From an uncultured Muribaculaceae bacterium (lineage in GTDB: Bacteria; Bacteroidota; Bacteroidia; Bacteroidales; Muribaculaceae): a DNA stretch of 64,000 bases. Under the pieces are notes generated by a model, which worked only from the letters and a program-made list of their open reading frames with translations, ran no database searches and had not been told where the DNA came from. Where the stretch lies: positions 37,327-101,326 of the forward strand of contig CAJUAF010000010.1 of NCBI GenBank assembly GCA_910584365.1, in the 5' to 3' direction. The first letter of the stretch is position 1. The number at the start of each line of letters is the position of its first letter. Position numbers and translations under genes: made by a program. Shown piece by piece: positions 43,283 to 52,566 of the stretch.

Positions 43283-45496
43283 TCACAGAGCCACTTTCTG
43301 ACTTTCTCCGTCGACATTGACGATGAAAATACCGTGGCCCCATGCGGAGGCATCAATCGCCGACAGGCCGTTGGAGACGGGAGAAGTGGCGACGAGTACT
43401 CCTGCAGTATTGTAGACATTCGCCACGGTTCCCTCGGGGGCGCCCTGGAGAACGACATAGACCGTAGAGCCTTCCACCCATACACGGGTCTCTCCGGAAT
43501 CCGCATCGGCCACGGGAGATTCCACGCCGGCAAGAGCGACAGCCCCTTTGACAGCTCCAAGAGAGTTGACAGTTCCGGCACCGTAGGTGTTGTTCGGAAG
43601 TTCTCCCATGAAGTCCTGCCGGTCGGCTGACGACATTATGATGTCGCGGGCCTGTTCGGGGGTGAGCCCGGGGTTAGCCTCGAGCATCAGGGCGACCGTA
43701 CCGGTCACGAAAGGAGCGGCCATTGATGTTCCGGTGTTGTAGATATAATAATAACTGATGTCGTTGTCTTTCACATACCCGCAGGTACTGTACAAGAGCT
43801 GCTCCGTGGTGGCACCCATAGATATCAGGTAGTACTTGTTGAAAGCGGATATCACCGGATTTCCACCCGCAAGCACATGGGGAACAGTGCGTCCGTCGGC
43901 CGTGGGACCGTAACTCGAGAAATAGGAATGATGTCCTTCCTCGTAATTCTGATTCTCGCCGGGGAAGGCGTACTGGCCGTTGGAGAAATCCACGCGGTTA
44001 CGGGAATCGAAAGCGCCTACGGCGATAATCCGTTTTGCGGTGCCTCCGATTTCACCTACGGTGTACTCCGTATCTCCGTCGGTCCAGCCGTTCTTGCCGT
44101 TGGATGAGAATTCGTTCTGACCATAATTCCACATATTTACGGTCTGGCCGTCCTCTCCTTCGACAATGACACCCATGAGACGTCCGGTGCTGATCTCATC
44201 CACGGTGCAACGGACCTCTACATGGGGCTGCCCGTTGACGGGATTCCGTTCAGCGAACATAAGCACCGTGGCAGACGCCCCACATTCATCCGTATAGAAG
44301 TCATGTATCACCATCCCGTCTTCCGAGGAAGTATCAGCCGCGGGCGACGAGGTGACGATATTGCCTTTGAGGGAATTCACAACGCAGATTTTCACCTTTA
44401 TATCGGTGGCTTCCTGACCCCATACGTCGAGATAATGCATATTATGGTTGGCAGTCGCCGACTTTGTGAGCATGGACTTCAGGGTCTTGTCGGAAGCGGT
44501 AAAGGTCTTACCTGAGTGAAGACGGACAGCACCTTCATTGCCGCAGGCTCCGACGATGATACGGCCGGGACCTACCATAGCGTCTATCTTCCTGTCAAGT
44601 AATGAAGTTCCGTTATGAGGGCCGATATGCTCGCCCAGGCTCAGGTTAATCACGCATGGTTTACCGACCTTGTCCGCATAATCGAAGATATACTGGATAG
44701 CGTCCGGAATTGCGGCAGTGTTTTCCTGGTCAAGACTTACGAAAACGATGTCGGCATCGGGCGCCACACCGTAACAGGGAGCGAGTTTTCTCTTACCGGC
44801 AGTCAGTTCGGAGCGGTCGCCGCCGGCGGCTGTGCCTGTGGTATGACCGCCGTGGAACTCGGCGCTGGTATCATACGTTGCCTCCCGGATAGCCTCCGGG
44901 GTGGCATACTCCGCACCATAATCGTATCCGGCGGGCGGGGTGCCTAACATGGAATTCTGATTCCATACTGCTTTCACACGGGAATTTCCATCCTGGTCGC
45001 GGTAGGCGGGATGACCGTATTCGATGCCGATATCGACCATTCCGACCACAATACCTTTTCCGGTGAAAGGACGGGGAAGCTGCCCCCCCTCATTGGCATG
45101 GACAGCATCGACGCCGGCGACAGCGCGGGTATAATCATTGAGCAGCGAGACATGATTGCCCAGAGATATATACTTCACACCCGGAACGTCCCCGGCCTGA
45201 GCAAGGACATCGGCCGGGATGGAGGCAGTATAATAATCGCCATGATTATGACGGAACTTTACCCCCAGCGCTTCAAGCGCCGTTATGGCGGAGTCGTCGT
45301 CAAGGATAATATAGGCTCCGAGATTACGGGGCGATACAGCCACCGCACGGCGGCTTTTGGAATCGAACTTCACAATGGAGTCTCCGGCAGCACTCTGCTC
45401 GAGATACAGACGTGCCCCCGGCGAGAGGGTGCGCCCCTGGGCGACATAACCGCCACCCAGGGCCACAGCCAACAGACCTATGATTAACTTATTCAT
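43283..45496 (-). CDS. S8 family (subtilisin) peptidase, probable T9SS cargo
   Basis: A 737-residue serine peptidase. Signal peptide to ~residue 22; a propeptide-like region to ~120; catalytic Asp155 (GMVDIGIEYGHP), His218 (EFHGGHTTGTAAG), oxyanion Asn320 (GACGNEGA) and Ser591 (NTGTSMAAPFVTGT). A beta domain is inserted between His/Asn and Ser (~330-470). The C-terminal ~75 residues (TRVWVEGSTVYVVLQGAPEG, ending HGIFIVNVDGESQKVAL) fit a T9SS sorting domain, so the enzyme is probably displayed at the cell surface or secreted. It sits among three other secreted unknown proteins. Confidence 0.92.
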   Translation of the reverse strand: MNKLIIGLLAVALGGGYVAQGRTLSPGARLYLEQSAAGDSIVKFDSKSRRAVAVSPRNLGAYIILDDDSAITALEALGVKFRHNHGDYYTASIPADVLAQAGDVPGVKYISLGNHVSLLNDYTRAVAGVDAVHANEGGQLPRPFTGKGIVVGMVDIGIEYGHPAYRDQDGNSRVKAVWNQNSMLGTPPAGYDYGAEYATPEAIREATYDTSAEFHGGHTTGTAAGGDRSELTAGKRKLAPCYGVAPDADIVFVSLDQENTAAIPDAIQYIFDYADKVGKPCVINLSLGEHIGPHNGTSLLDRKIDAMVGPGRIIVGACGNEGAVRLHSGKTFTASDKTLKSMLTKSATANHNMHYLDVWGQEATDIKVKICVVNSLKGNIVTSSPAADTSSEDGMVIHDFYTDECGASATVLMFAERNPVNGQPHVEVRCTVDEISTGRLMGVIVEGEDGQTVNMWNYGQNEFSSNGKNGWTDGDTEYTVGEIGGTAKRIIAVGAFDSRNRVDFSNGQYAFPGENQNYEEGHHSYFSSYGPTADGRTVPHVLAGGNPVISAFNKYYLISMGATTEQLLYSTCGYVKDNDISYYYIYNTGTSMAAPFVTGTVALMLEANPGLTPEQARDIIMSSADRQDFMGELPNNTYGAGTVNSLGAVKGAVALAGVESPVADADSGETRVWVEGSTVYVVLQGAPEGTVANVYNTAGVLVATSPVSNGLSAIDASAWGHGIFIVNVDGESQKVAL

Positions 45497-45543
45497 CAGT
45501 TATGATTTTTCTTCATCTGATTTAACATGGCTATAAACGATGC

Positions 45544-47058
45544 TTAAAGGCCCTCGCATGCGCCTTTATATTCGACAGTGGCGCGCTCGGGAGTGCCCCC
45601 GGACATTCCCCAGTTCAGATACTGGTTGGTGACATCGGCATTGACAGTGAGTGTGCCGTCTTCATTCTCGATTACCTCCACGGTTCCATTAATGCCACTA
45701 ATTCCGGCGTAATCGTTATTGGAATAAATCTGTATGTAGCCGTAACGGAAATAGCATACGGGTTTGGATGACTTCTCGATTGTAGCGAAATCGATTGTCT
45801 GGCCAATATAGGTAGGATCAAGCTGGATTTCACACTTGATATCGCTGTGGTCTTCATCAAATATGGCGGTGTACACTGCCGCACCCTTCATCGGGCCGGA
45901 AGTGGCTTCGGACTTCTTGAAACCTACGATTGTTGCGGTCTGGAACAATGCGCCGTCAGCGTTATAATAATTGGCTTCATTGGCCGGAGCGGGTGCCAGG
46001 CCTTCACATTCTCCGGTGTACTCGACAGTGGCGCGCTCGGGAGTGCCGCCGGACATTCCCCAGTTCAGATACTGGTTGGTGACATCGGCATTGACAGTGA
46101 GTGTGCCGTCTTCATTCTCGATTACCTCCACGGTTCCATTAATGCCACTAATTCCGGCGTAATCGTTATTGGAATAAATCTGTATGTAGCCGTAACGGAA
46201 ATAGCATACGGGTTTGGATGACTTCTCGATTGTAGCGAAATCGATTGTCTGGCCAATATAGGTAGGATCAAGCTGGATTTCACACTTGATATCGCTGTGG
46301 TCTTCATCAAATATGGCGGTGTACACTGCCGCACCCTTCATCGGGCCGGAAGTGGCTTCGGACTTCTTGAAACCTACGATTTTGGCGGACTGGGACAATG
46401 CGCCGTCAGCGTTGTAATAATTGGCTTCGTTCTTCGGACCGGGAGTCGGGAAAAGGACTTCCAGATCGGAAACATCGGTGGGAAGGCCACGATAGGATGC
46501 GCGGACAGCCAGTCCGTCAGCGAACTTGGCGTCGAGTTCCAGAGTGAAGATTCCGCGGGCATTGCGGGCGGTGGTGATGGTTCCTTCGGCTAACGTCTCA
46601 TGAGGAGCTGAGATCTCGCCGTCGGTCCATTCATAGAGTTTCAGGATGACACCCGAATTTTCTCCGGCAAGGTCGATATCGGGCTGGAAGAGCGCGGCAT
46701 TGCTGATTTCAAGATGCGCCATATATTTGCCGTTCTTGAGGTCGGCAAGTTCCTCCACGTTGTCGGCGGAGCCGAACAGGAAATGGGTCGGAAGAGCGTC
46801 ATCTTCGGGAACGAGGCGGAACACCGGCTCGATTTCCTGGGTCTTGTACAGCTCGGCACCGGTGCCGTCGGAGATAAGGCATCCGACAGTTTCCTCGTGG
46901 GCTTCAAAGGACACGCGGGCGACATTCTCGATTTTGTACTGGACATTCGTACCGTCATTGAGTTCGACGGTCATTGTCTCCACCGTTTCGGTGTAGGCAT
47001 AGGCCAGGGTGCCGACTGCGGCTGCCCCTATGGCCATAAACAGAGTTTTTGCTTTCAT
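45544..47058 (-). CDS. Exported protein with near-identical 150-residue tandem repeats
   Basis: A 504-residue protein of unknown function. Signal peptide (MKAKTLFMAIGAAAVGTLAYA); N-terminal beta-rich unit (~25-210) starting ETMTVELNDGTNVQYKIENV, similar in style to the start of the 167-residue neighbour. Then two copies of a ~150-residue unit, each beginning NEANYYNADGAL and ending YTGECEGL or YKGACEGL, almost identical in sequence. The DNA copies are 450 bp apart and identical over 333 bp, so the duplication is very recent or kept identical by gene conversion. Each unit contains KSEATSGPMKGAAVYTAIF and IYSNNDYAGISGINGTVEV. No T9SS tail is visible; probably a surface or periplasmic binding protein. 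Confidence 0.82.
   Translation of the reverse strand: MKAKTLFMAIGAAAVGTLAYAYTETVETMTVELNDGTNVQYKIENVARVSFEAHEETVGCLISDGTGAELYKTQEIEPVFRLVPEDDALPTHFLFGSADNVEELADLKNGKYMAHLEISNAALFQPDIDLAGENSGVILKLYEWTDGEISAPHETLAEGTITTARNARGIFTLELDAKFADGLAVRASYRGLPTDVSDLEVLFPTPGPKNEANYYNADGALSQSAKIVGFKKSEATSGPMKGAAVYTAIFDEDHSDIKCEIQLDPTYIGQTIDFATIEKSSKPVCYFRYGYIQIYSNNDYAGISGINGTVEVIENEDGTLTVNADVTNQYLNWGMSGGTPERATVEYTGECEGLAPAPANEANYYNADGALFQTATIVGFKKSEATSGPMKGAAVYTAIFDEDHSDIKCEIQLDPTYIGQTIDFATIEKSSKPVCYFRYGYIQIYSNNDYAGISGINGTVEVIENEDGTLTVNADVTNQYLNWGMSGGTPERATVEYKGACEGL
45568..45983 (-). repeat. Internal repeat copy 1 (450-bp period)
   Basis: The downstream (C-terminal) copy of the duplicated unit. Positions 45599-45931 are identical to 46049-46381 base for base; differences cluster only at the two ends. 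Confidence 0.95.
46018..46433 (-). repeat. Internal repeat copy 2 (450-bp period)
   Basis: The upstream (N-terminal side) copy. It differs from copy 1 by six substitutions in the compared flanks near 46021-46048 and 46382-46404 and is otherwise identical. Confidence 0.95.
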
Positions 47059-47085
47059 TTGGAATCGATACTGATTGGTTCAGTT

Positions 47086-47131
47086 CCGGGCTGCAGTTTC
47101 CGTCATGAGGGGAAACGGGTCTGCAGCCCGG
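47086..47131. other. Strong nested hairpin between two secreted-protein genes
   Basis: CCGGGCTGCAG (47086-47096) pairs with CTGCAGCCCGG (47121-47131), 11 perfect pairs, and inside it GTTTCC pairs with GGAAAC. No T run follows on either strand. It lies 28 bp upstream of the ATG at 47058, so it may be a leader structure or a processing site between the two genes. Confidence 0.65.
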
Positions 47132-47163
47132 ATTTGGTTTATTGATAGAACTTGCAGGAGTCT

Positions 47164-48966
47164 TTATTTGAGAACGACCTTAAGAGCCTTCCCGCTGACA
47201 TTCAGCAGGTAGACACCGCCGGCCAGGGATGATGCGTCGATTACGGTAGCGGCATTCCCGGCAAGCACCTGACGTCCGTTGAGGTCAAAGAGAGCCACCG
47301 GAGCGTCTCCGGCGTTGAGGACGATGATGTTCCGGCCTTCCACTACGGCACTGAGGCTGTCATCGTCCGAGGCTACGCTTTCAACGCCGAGCTGCTCGGC
47401 AAGAGCCTCGCGGTCATAGCGGTATTCGAGGGGCTTGTTTTCCCAGAGGCCGCGGATTTCGAAACCGGCGTCGTCTAAAAGATGGATATCAAAGGTATAG
47501 TTGATGTAGTCCTGGGTAGACACGCGCACGGTTCCTTCGTCAACAGGTGCGAAATAATCGAAGACGTAGGTCAGTCCCTCCTGGAAATGCGCATAGCAGG
47601 AACCGATGGTAGCAGGTCTGGAGGATGTGCCGTGGTCGGCGGAGCCTTTGCCGATGCTCATGGGCTCATATGTCCCTCCGGCCTTGAGTTCGTTCTCATT
47701 CCAGCGCCGGGGTACAACGGTATAAAGACCGGGCTTCACTACGGCCTCATTCTGCGGCATAAGGAATTCGATACGCATCAGATCGGCGGCGACACCGCGG
47801 GGAGAATCGGTTCCGGCGGGAGAACCGAGGTCAACGATAAAGGAACGGCAGCCTCCTTTTTCGCCCAGATGGAAGATACGGCCCTGTTCGAGATAGTCAA
47901 GATCAAGATCCACGTCATCCTCCAGGTTGGATATGGCTGGATTGAAGGTAGCCAGCGAGAAGTCGTAGGCAACATCGCCTTCAAGGGTGGCCGTCACATG
48001 ATAGCCCAGATCCGTGTAGGCGTCGAGAGTTCCGGTAAGATGCTTTGACTCAGGGTCGAAATCAATGGTGAATGTTCCTGACTTGAGATAACCGTAGGCA
48101 ACGAAAGAACCGTTTTCCTTTATCCTGATAAATGATCCGAAAGGCACACCTCCGGTCACATCGGGATACTGTATCTCACGGCAGGGATACCAGGTGTCGC
48201 GGGCAAAAGTGGTGGCAGCGGTGTACTCGCCGGGGATAATGGTGTATTTGTCGCGGCTGTTCATCCGTTTGTGGGCGATCATCATGGCAAGCTCTATGCC
48301 GTCGGGGCCGCTGAGGGCACCGGTACTCTGATTGAAAGCTCCGCCGTAAAAATTGAGATACGTCACTCCGTTGTTGGAATAGTCGGTCACACCGTAATAG
48401 TAGGCGATACCGCCGGACTTAAGACTGGCGTTTTCGACGTCATGCTTCAGCATGGGGAATGACGTCGGGGTGGAGCCTACACTGATGATCGGCATACGGC
48501 CCACATACTTCAGCTCGCAAGGCTGATTGGTTTCGGGATCGGTGACGTTGGCAGTAAGAGTATATATGCCGTCAGCGCTGACGGAGACATCGATGTCGGA
48601 AGTGACGCTGACAGAGGACTTCACTTTGCCTCCGGCATAATAACTCAGTTCGGAAGCGTCGGGATTGACGGTGAAGGCCGTCATGTCGGACGAGGAGTGG
48701 TAGATACCGGCCTGGAGTGCCAGGGGGTCGGTGACTACGTTGTAGAGGTCAAGCGAGAGGACATAACCTTGCTCGAGTGCTACGGTTCCGGTCTTCTGGT
48801 TATAGGTGGCGGAAGACTGGTCGGACAGGATTACATAATAGTTGGGGACGTCATAGCCCTGGTCGTCAAAAAGACCCACGACCGATTGCGACATCTCCAG
48901 TGTTGCGGCCGAGGCGGAAGCGAACAGTGCGCCTGCCGACAACGTTACGAGTAACAATTTTTTCAT
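47164..48966 (-). CDS. Large exported protein of unknown function with T9SS tail
   Basis: A 600-residue protein: signal peptide (MKKLLLVTLSAGALFASASA), then a long, strand-rich, Asp/Thr/Tyr-rich domain with repeated motifs of the kind YYVILSDQSS, PLALQAGIYHSSSD, IIPGEYTA, VVKPGLYTVVPR, which suggest several similar beta domains in a row (about 25-170, 175-320, 325-530). The last ~75 residues, with VVEGRNIIVLNAGDAPVALF and GGVYLLNVSGKALKVVLK, are a type A T9SS sorting domain. No catalytic motif recognised. First gene of the minus-strand cluster of four secreted proteins, with a -7 element about 170 bp upstream. Confidence 0.8.
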   Translation of the reverse strand: MKKLLLVTLSAGALFASASAATLEMSQSVVGLFDDQGYDVPNYYVILSDQSSATYNQKTGTVALEQGYVLSLDLYNVVTDPLALQAGIYHSSSDMTAFTVNPDASELSYYAGGKVKSSVSVTSDIDVSVSADGIYTLTANVTDPETNQPCELKYVGRMPIISVGSTPTSFPMLKHDVENASLKSGGIAYYYGVTDYSNNGVTYLNFYGGAFNQSTGALSGPDGIELAMMIAHKRMNSRDKYTIIPGEYTAATTFARDTWYPCREIQYPDVTGGVPFGSFIRIKENGSFVAYGYLKSGTFTIDFDPESKHLTGTLDAYTDLGYHVTATLEGDVAYDFSLATFNPAISNLEDDVDLDLDYLEQGRIFHLGEKGGCRSFIVDLGSPAGTDSPRGVAADLMRIEFLMPQNEAVVKPGLYTVVPRRWNENELKAGGTYEPMSIGKGSADHGTSSRPATIGSCYAHFQEGLTYVFDYFAPVDEGTVRVSTQDYINYTFDIHLLDDAGFEIRGLWENKPLEYRYDREALAEQLGVESVASDDDSLSAVVEGRNIIVLNAGDAPVALFDLNGRQVLAGNAATVIDASSLAGGVYLLNVSGKALKVVLK

Positions 48967-49308
48967 ACGGGTTAGAATGATAATGATGTTTATATTTAAC
49001 GTATTTTCTGATAATATTTAATAAAAACCAACGGTTGATGACAGAATATCCCACGAGCGTGAATAATCCGGTCTGCAGCAGTCAGAAAAATAAGGTCTAA
49101 TTCCCTCTGCTTTAAGTACATCAGGAACTTTCTCGAGGCCAAATTTATAGAAAACCTCACCATATAGGTGCAAGAATATGGTTAAAAAATATTAATTCAC
49201 TTGATTTTTCCTTATGTTTCGTTACTTAAGAAATGTATAATGAATAATCGTCACGCAAATGTAACAGCGAAGTGGAATCTTCGAAATGGCAATGAGGGAT
49301 TTGCGGCA
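48967..49308. other. Intergenic region with one promoter, no gene seen
   Basis: A 342-bp AT-richer gap between waaA and the T9SS protein gene. Apart from the minus-strand -7 element at 49140-49147, I see no coding frame, tRNA or strong hairpin. Confidence 0.6.
49140..49147 (-). promoter_or_regulatory. -7 element TAAATTTG for the secreted-protein cluster
   Basis: Minus-strand TAAATTTG (49147-49140), giving a leader of about 165 nt before the ATG at 48966. No clear -33. Confidence 0.5.
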
Positions 49309-50595
49309 TCAATGCGCCCGGGGACAGCTGAATATTTCGGAATATATGCGGTCGGTGGCGCCGAGATTGTCGCGGATATATTTGCCGGCGGCGTCTCCGG
49401 CGCGCCGGATTTCTTCCGGAGAGTTGACAAGGGTATCGATTGTGGCGCCGAACTCGGAAGAGTTGGCGACAGAGAATCCTCCCCCGCAGGTTATAAGGTC
49501 GGAGGCTTCCTTGAATTTCTCATGATTGGGACCGAAAACGACCGGTATGCCGTAGACGGCGGCTTCGTTGAGGTTATGGATGCCGGCGCCGAATCCTCCG
49601 CCGATATATGCGATGTCGGCGAAGCGGTAGAGGGAGGAAAGCTTGCCGAAGGAATCCACGATGATTCCCCGGATGCCGGAGAGCCATGCGGGAGGTGGGG
49701 TATTGCCGCGCTCGCTTTCCTTAAGAATATGTATCCACTCCGACAGAAGCAGGACGGTCTTGCTGGCAAAGCGGTTGCGGAGGGCTTCAAGACGCGTCTC
49801 GTTGAATTCGTGGGGAGCGATGATGAATCCGATTTCAGAATGGGCGTTGAGCCAGGGGACGTAGATTTCCTCGTCTGCCTCCCAGGAACTCCCGGCGATG
49901 AATTTCAGCCGGGTCCGGGGAGCGAAGCCCGGAAAACCGGGAATTTCGACGGAGGAACGCATTACGTCGGTGACGCGGTCGAAGCGGGTGTCGCCGGCCA
50001 CGGTGACGTTCTTGACGTCGATGACGCGCAGCAGACGGCGTGAGCGCTCATCCTGGACATAAAGATGGGTGAAGCATCCGAGCATCCGCCGGAAGAGGCC
50101 GCCCCCCTTGCGGAAGAAGCGCTGGCCGGGACGGAAGATGGAGGATATGAGGTAAGTGGGGATGCCGCGTTTGTGGAGTTCCTCGAGATAGTTGCCCCAG
50201 AATTCATATTTGATGAAGATGGCCATCGAGGGGCGGACAAGGTCAAGGAATTTGCGGACGCGGCGGGGGGTGTCGAAGGGGAGGTAGACGACAGCGTCGA
50301 CGTAGGGGTAGTTTTTTCGGACTTCGAATCCGGACGGGGAGAAAAAGCTCAGGAGGATGGGGACTTCGGGATGTTCGCGGCGGAGGCGTTCGATCATGGG
50401 GCGTCCCTGCTCGAATTCGCCCAGGGATGAGGCATGAAACCATACGGCCCCGGGCTTGCCGGCAAGTTTGCGGCGAAGCATCTCGGGGGTACGGTGCTGC
50501 CCTTGCAGCATTTTGCGCACTTTCCTGCTACGGAGCGACACCAACTGGGCGGCGGCGCCGTAAAGCGATATGGCGGTATTATACAGCAGATTCAC
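49309..50595 (-). CDS. waaA: Kdo transferase WaaA (KdtA)
   Basis: A 428-residue GT30 glycosyltransferase adding Kdo to lipid A precursor at the inner face of the cytoplasmic membrane. Signatures: an N-terminal membrane-associated helix (NTAISLYGAAAQLVSLRSRK), WFHASSLGEFEQGRP near residue 52 with the catalytic Glu, LSFFSPSGFEVRKNYPYVDAV, IFIKYEFWGNYLEEL, and in the C-terminal half FIGGGF-type IAYIGGGFGAGIHNLNEAAVYG and PVVFGPNHEKF. It lies 76 bp downstream of the gltX stop on the same strand. Confidence 0.95.
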   Translation of the reverse strand: MNLLYNTAISLYGAAAQLVSLRSRKVRKMLQGQHRTPEMLRRKLAGKPGAVWFHASSLGEFEQGRPMIERLRREHPEVPILLSFFSPSGFEVRKNYPYVDAVVYLPFDTPRRVRKFLDLVRPSMAIFIKYEFWGNYLEELHKRGIPTYLISSIFRPGQRFFRKGGGLFRRMLGCFTHLYVQDERSRRLLRVIDVKNVTVAGDTRFDRVTDVMRSSVEIPGFPGFAPRTRLKFIAGSSWEADEEIYVPWLNAHSEIGFIIAPHEFNETRLEALRNRFASKTVLLLSEWIHILKESERGNTPPPAWLSGIRGIIVDSFGKLSSLYRFADIAYIGGGFGAGIHNLNEAAVYGIPVVFGPNHEKFKEASDLITCGGGFSVANSSEFGATIDTLVNSPEEIRRAGDAAGKYIRDNLGATDRIYSEIFSCPRAH

Positions 50596-50670
50596 TCCTT
50601 TGCGTTTTGACGTCGGGCATCCGGGGGTCCGGCACTCCCGATAAGAGGGATAGACAGACCGGGGGAATTC

Positions 50671-52209
50671 TCAGGCCTGGGGAACTATGATGTTGTCGAC
50701 GGCGCGGAGGATGCGCTTTTCGGTCTCCTCGCGACCAATCAGTTCGGTGATGTCGAACATATGGGGGCCTTTACACTGCCCTACCACGGCCAGGCGGAAG
50801 GCGTTCATGACGTTCCCCATGTGGTAGCCGTTATCGGTAATCCATTTCAGGACAATGGGTTCGGCGGCAGCGGAGGAATAATCGGGCAATCCGCGGAGGA
50901 TTTCCACGAGTTCCTTCATCAGCGCGGGGGTCTCGGGCTTCCAGCGTTTGCGGATATCTTTCTCGGCGTAGGTTTCGGGAGCTTTGAAGAAGAAGGATGC
51001 CTGTTCCCAGAGGTCGGGGAGCAGGTCGGCTCGGCTCTTGACCAGGTCAAGGGCTGCGGCGGTATATTCGGGAGTGAAGTCGTCGGGGTTGACTCCGTTG
51101 GCCTCCAGGACGGGACGGAACATCACGGCAAGTTCTTCGCCGGGGGTGTTCATCAGGTATTCGTGATTGAACCATTTCCCTTTTTCAAATGCAAAACGGG
51201 CACCGGACTTGGAGCAGTGGGCGAAGGAGAATTTACGGATAAGGTCGTCCATCGACATCACTTCCGTGTCGTCGCCGGGGTTCCAGCCCAGAAGGGCCAG
51301 GAAATTGACCAGCGCCTGGGGAAGGTAGCCTTTCTCGCGGAATCCCGAGGAGACATCGCCGCTTTTCGGGTCATGCCACTCCAGGGGGAAGACGGGGAAA
51401 CCGAGGCGGTCGCCGTCGCGCTTGGAGAGCTTTCCTTTGCCGTCGGGTTTGAGCAACAGAGGAAGATGGACGAACTGAGGCATAGTGTCGGTCCAGCCGA
51501 AGGCTTCGTAGAGAAGGACGTGCAGAGGCGCGGAGGGGAGCCACTCCTCGCCGCGGATGACGTGGCTGACCTCCATGAGGTGGTCGTCGACGATGTTGGC
51601 CAGGTGGTAGGTGGGCAGGTCGTCGGCACTCTTGTAGAGGACTTTGTCGTCAAGGATGTCGGAGCTGATGGTCACCTCGCCGCGGATGAGATCGTTGACC
51701 TTGACATCGCGGCCGGGCTGAATCAGGAAGCGCACCACGTAAGGCGTTCCCTCGGCTATAAGCCGCTCCACCTCTTCGGCCGGCAGAGCCAGGGAGTTGC
51801 GCATCCCCATACGGGTGGAGGCGTCGTACTGGAAATTGGCTTTCTCTGCACGGGCTTTCTCCAGTTCGGCGGGAGTGTCGAAAGCGATATAGGCTTTTCC
51901 GGCGTCGAGCAGCATTTTGATATGTTCGCGATAGATATCGCGGCGCTCGCTTTGCTTGTAAGGCCCGTAGGCGCCCCCTTCGCGGACACCTTCGTCAATA
52001 CCTATGCCAAGCCATTTCAGGGAATCGTTGATATAGTTTTCGGCCCCCGGAACGAAACGCTGGGAGTCAGTATCTTCGATACGCAGAATCATATCGCCGC
52101 CATTCTGGCGCGCAAACAGGTAGTTATATAATGCGGTACGCACTCCGCCGATATGGAGCGGCCCCGTGGGGGACGGGGCGAAACGTACTCTCACTCTTCT
52201 TTCCGACAT
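50671..52209 (-). CDS. gltX: Glutamyl-tRNA synthetase
   Basis: A 512-residue class I synthetase. HIGH-type motif in FAPSPTGPLHIGGVRTALYN (residues ~8-27), then ILRIEDTDSQRFVPGAE, the HVIRGEEWLPSAPLH block and the KMSKS-type motif GKLSKRDGD near 265; C-terminal anticodon-binding helices. I start it at MSERRVRVRFAPSP (52209), since MYYN at 52221 adds only four residues. The length is typical of Bacteroidetes GltX, and only one gltX appears in the window. It is the last gene of the GC-rich part before the AT-rich island. Confidence 0.97.
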   Translation of the reverse strand: MSERRVRVRFAPSPTGPLHIGGVRTALYNYLFARQNGGDMILRIEDTDSQRFVPGAENYINDSLKWLGIGIDEGVREGGAYGPYKQSERRDIYREHIKMLLDAGKAYIAFDTPAELEKARAEKANFQYDASTRMGMRNSLALPAEEVERLIAEGTPYVVRFLIQPGRDVKVNDLIRGEVTISSDILDDKVLYKSADDLPTYHLANIVDDHLMEVSHVIRGEEWLPSAPLHVLLYEAFGWTDTMPQFVHLPLLLKPDGKGKLSKRDGDRLGFPVFPLEWHDPKSGDVSSGFREKGYLPQALVNFLALLGWNPGDDTEVMSMDDLIRKFSFAHCSKSGARFAFEKGKWFNHEYLMNTPGEELAVMFRPVLEANGVNPDDFTPEYTAAALDLVKSRADLLPDLWEQASFFFKAPETYAEKDIRKRWKPETPALMKELVEILRGLPDYSSAAAEPIVLKWITDNGYHMGNVMNAFRLAVVGQCKGPHMFDITELIGREETEKRILRAVDNIIVPQA

Positions 52210-52285
52210 ATTATAATACATAAACCGGAGATTGAAAATTTACCGGCTTTTACTCCGGCAAATCCGCGAATCCCGAATTTTTCCG

Positions 52286-52293
52286 CAAAATTA
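52286..52293 (-). promoter_or_regulatory. -7 element TAATTTTG of gltX
   Basis: Minus-strand TAATTTTG about 80 nt upstream of the gltX ATG; expected leader about 70 nt. No TTTG at exactly 19-21 nt, only a CAAA on the plus strand 12 nt away. Confidence 0.5.
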
Positions 52294-52358
52294 CTGCTTT
52301 TTTCTCAAATTACCCCCATTTCATCCCCAAATATTTCATCAGGGCCTCCCAGCTTGCT

Positions 52359-52383
52359 CCCCTACCCTCCCGATAACTCCCCC
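52359..52383 (-). other. G-quadruplex-forming motif
   Basis: On the minus strand the run is G5, 7-nt loop, G3, 1-nt loop, G3, 2-nt loop, G4, which satisfies the usual G3+N1-7 rule. Further G5 runs follow toward 52416. It lies between the gltX promoter and the AT-rich island. Confidence 0.6.
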
Positions 52384-52566
52384 TTAACGACATCCCCCTA
52401 CCCTCGATCCCCCTGCCTCGGGAATAGAAACAAGAGCAAGCCATGTCGCATTTTTATATGATGCAATAAGCACTCCTGCAGAAAAGAGGAGCTGCCCAAA
52501 TCATTCGATGCTCCTTTATCAGATGAATTCTGCTCATTAGGTATATCCTCAAATTATTATCAACGA

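Larger units (their letters stand above)
52210..52566. other. Intergenic region at the island boundary
   Basis: This gap holds the gltX promoter (52286-52293), a C-rich stretch with a G-quadruplex-type motif on the minus strand (52359-52383), and from about 52440 AT-rich DNA. From 52451 two offset frames encode peptide that looks like the lost N-terminus of the ATPase gene that follows. Confidence 0.6.
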
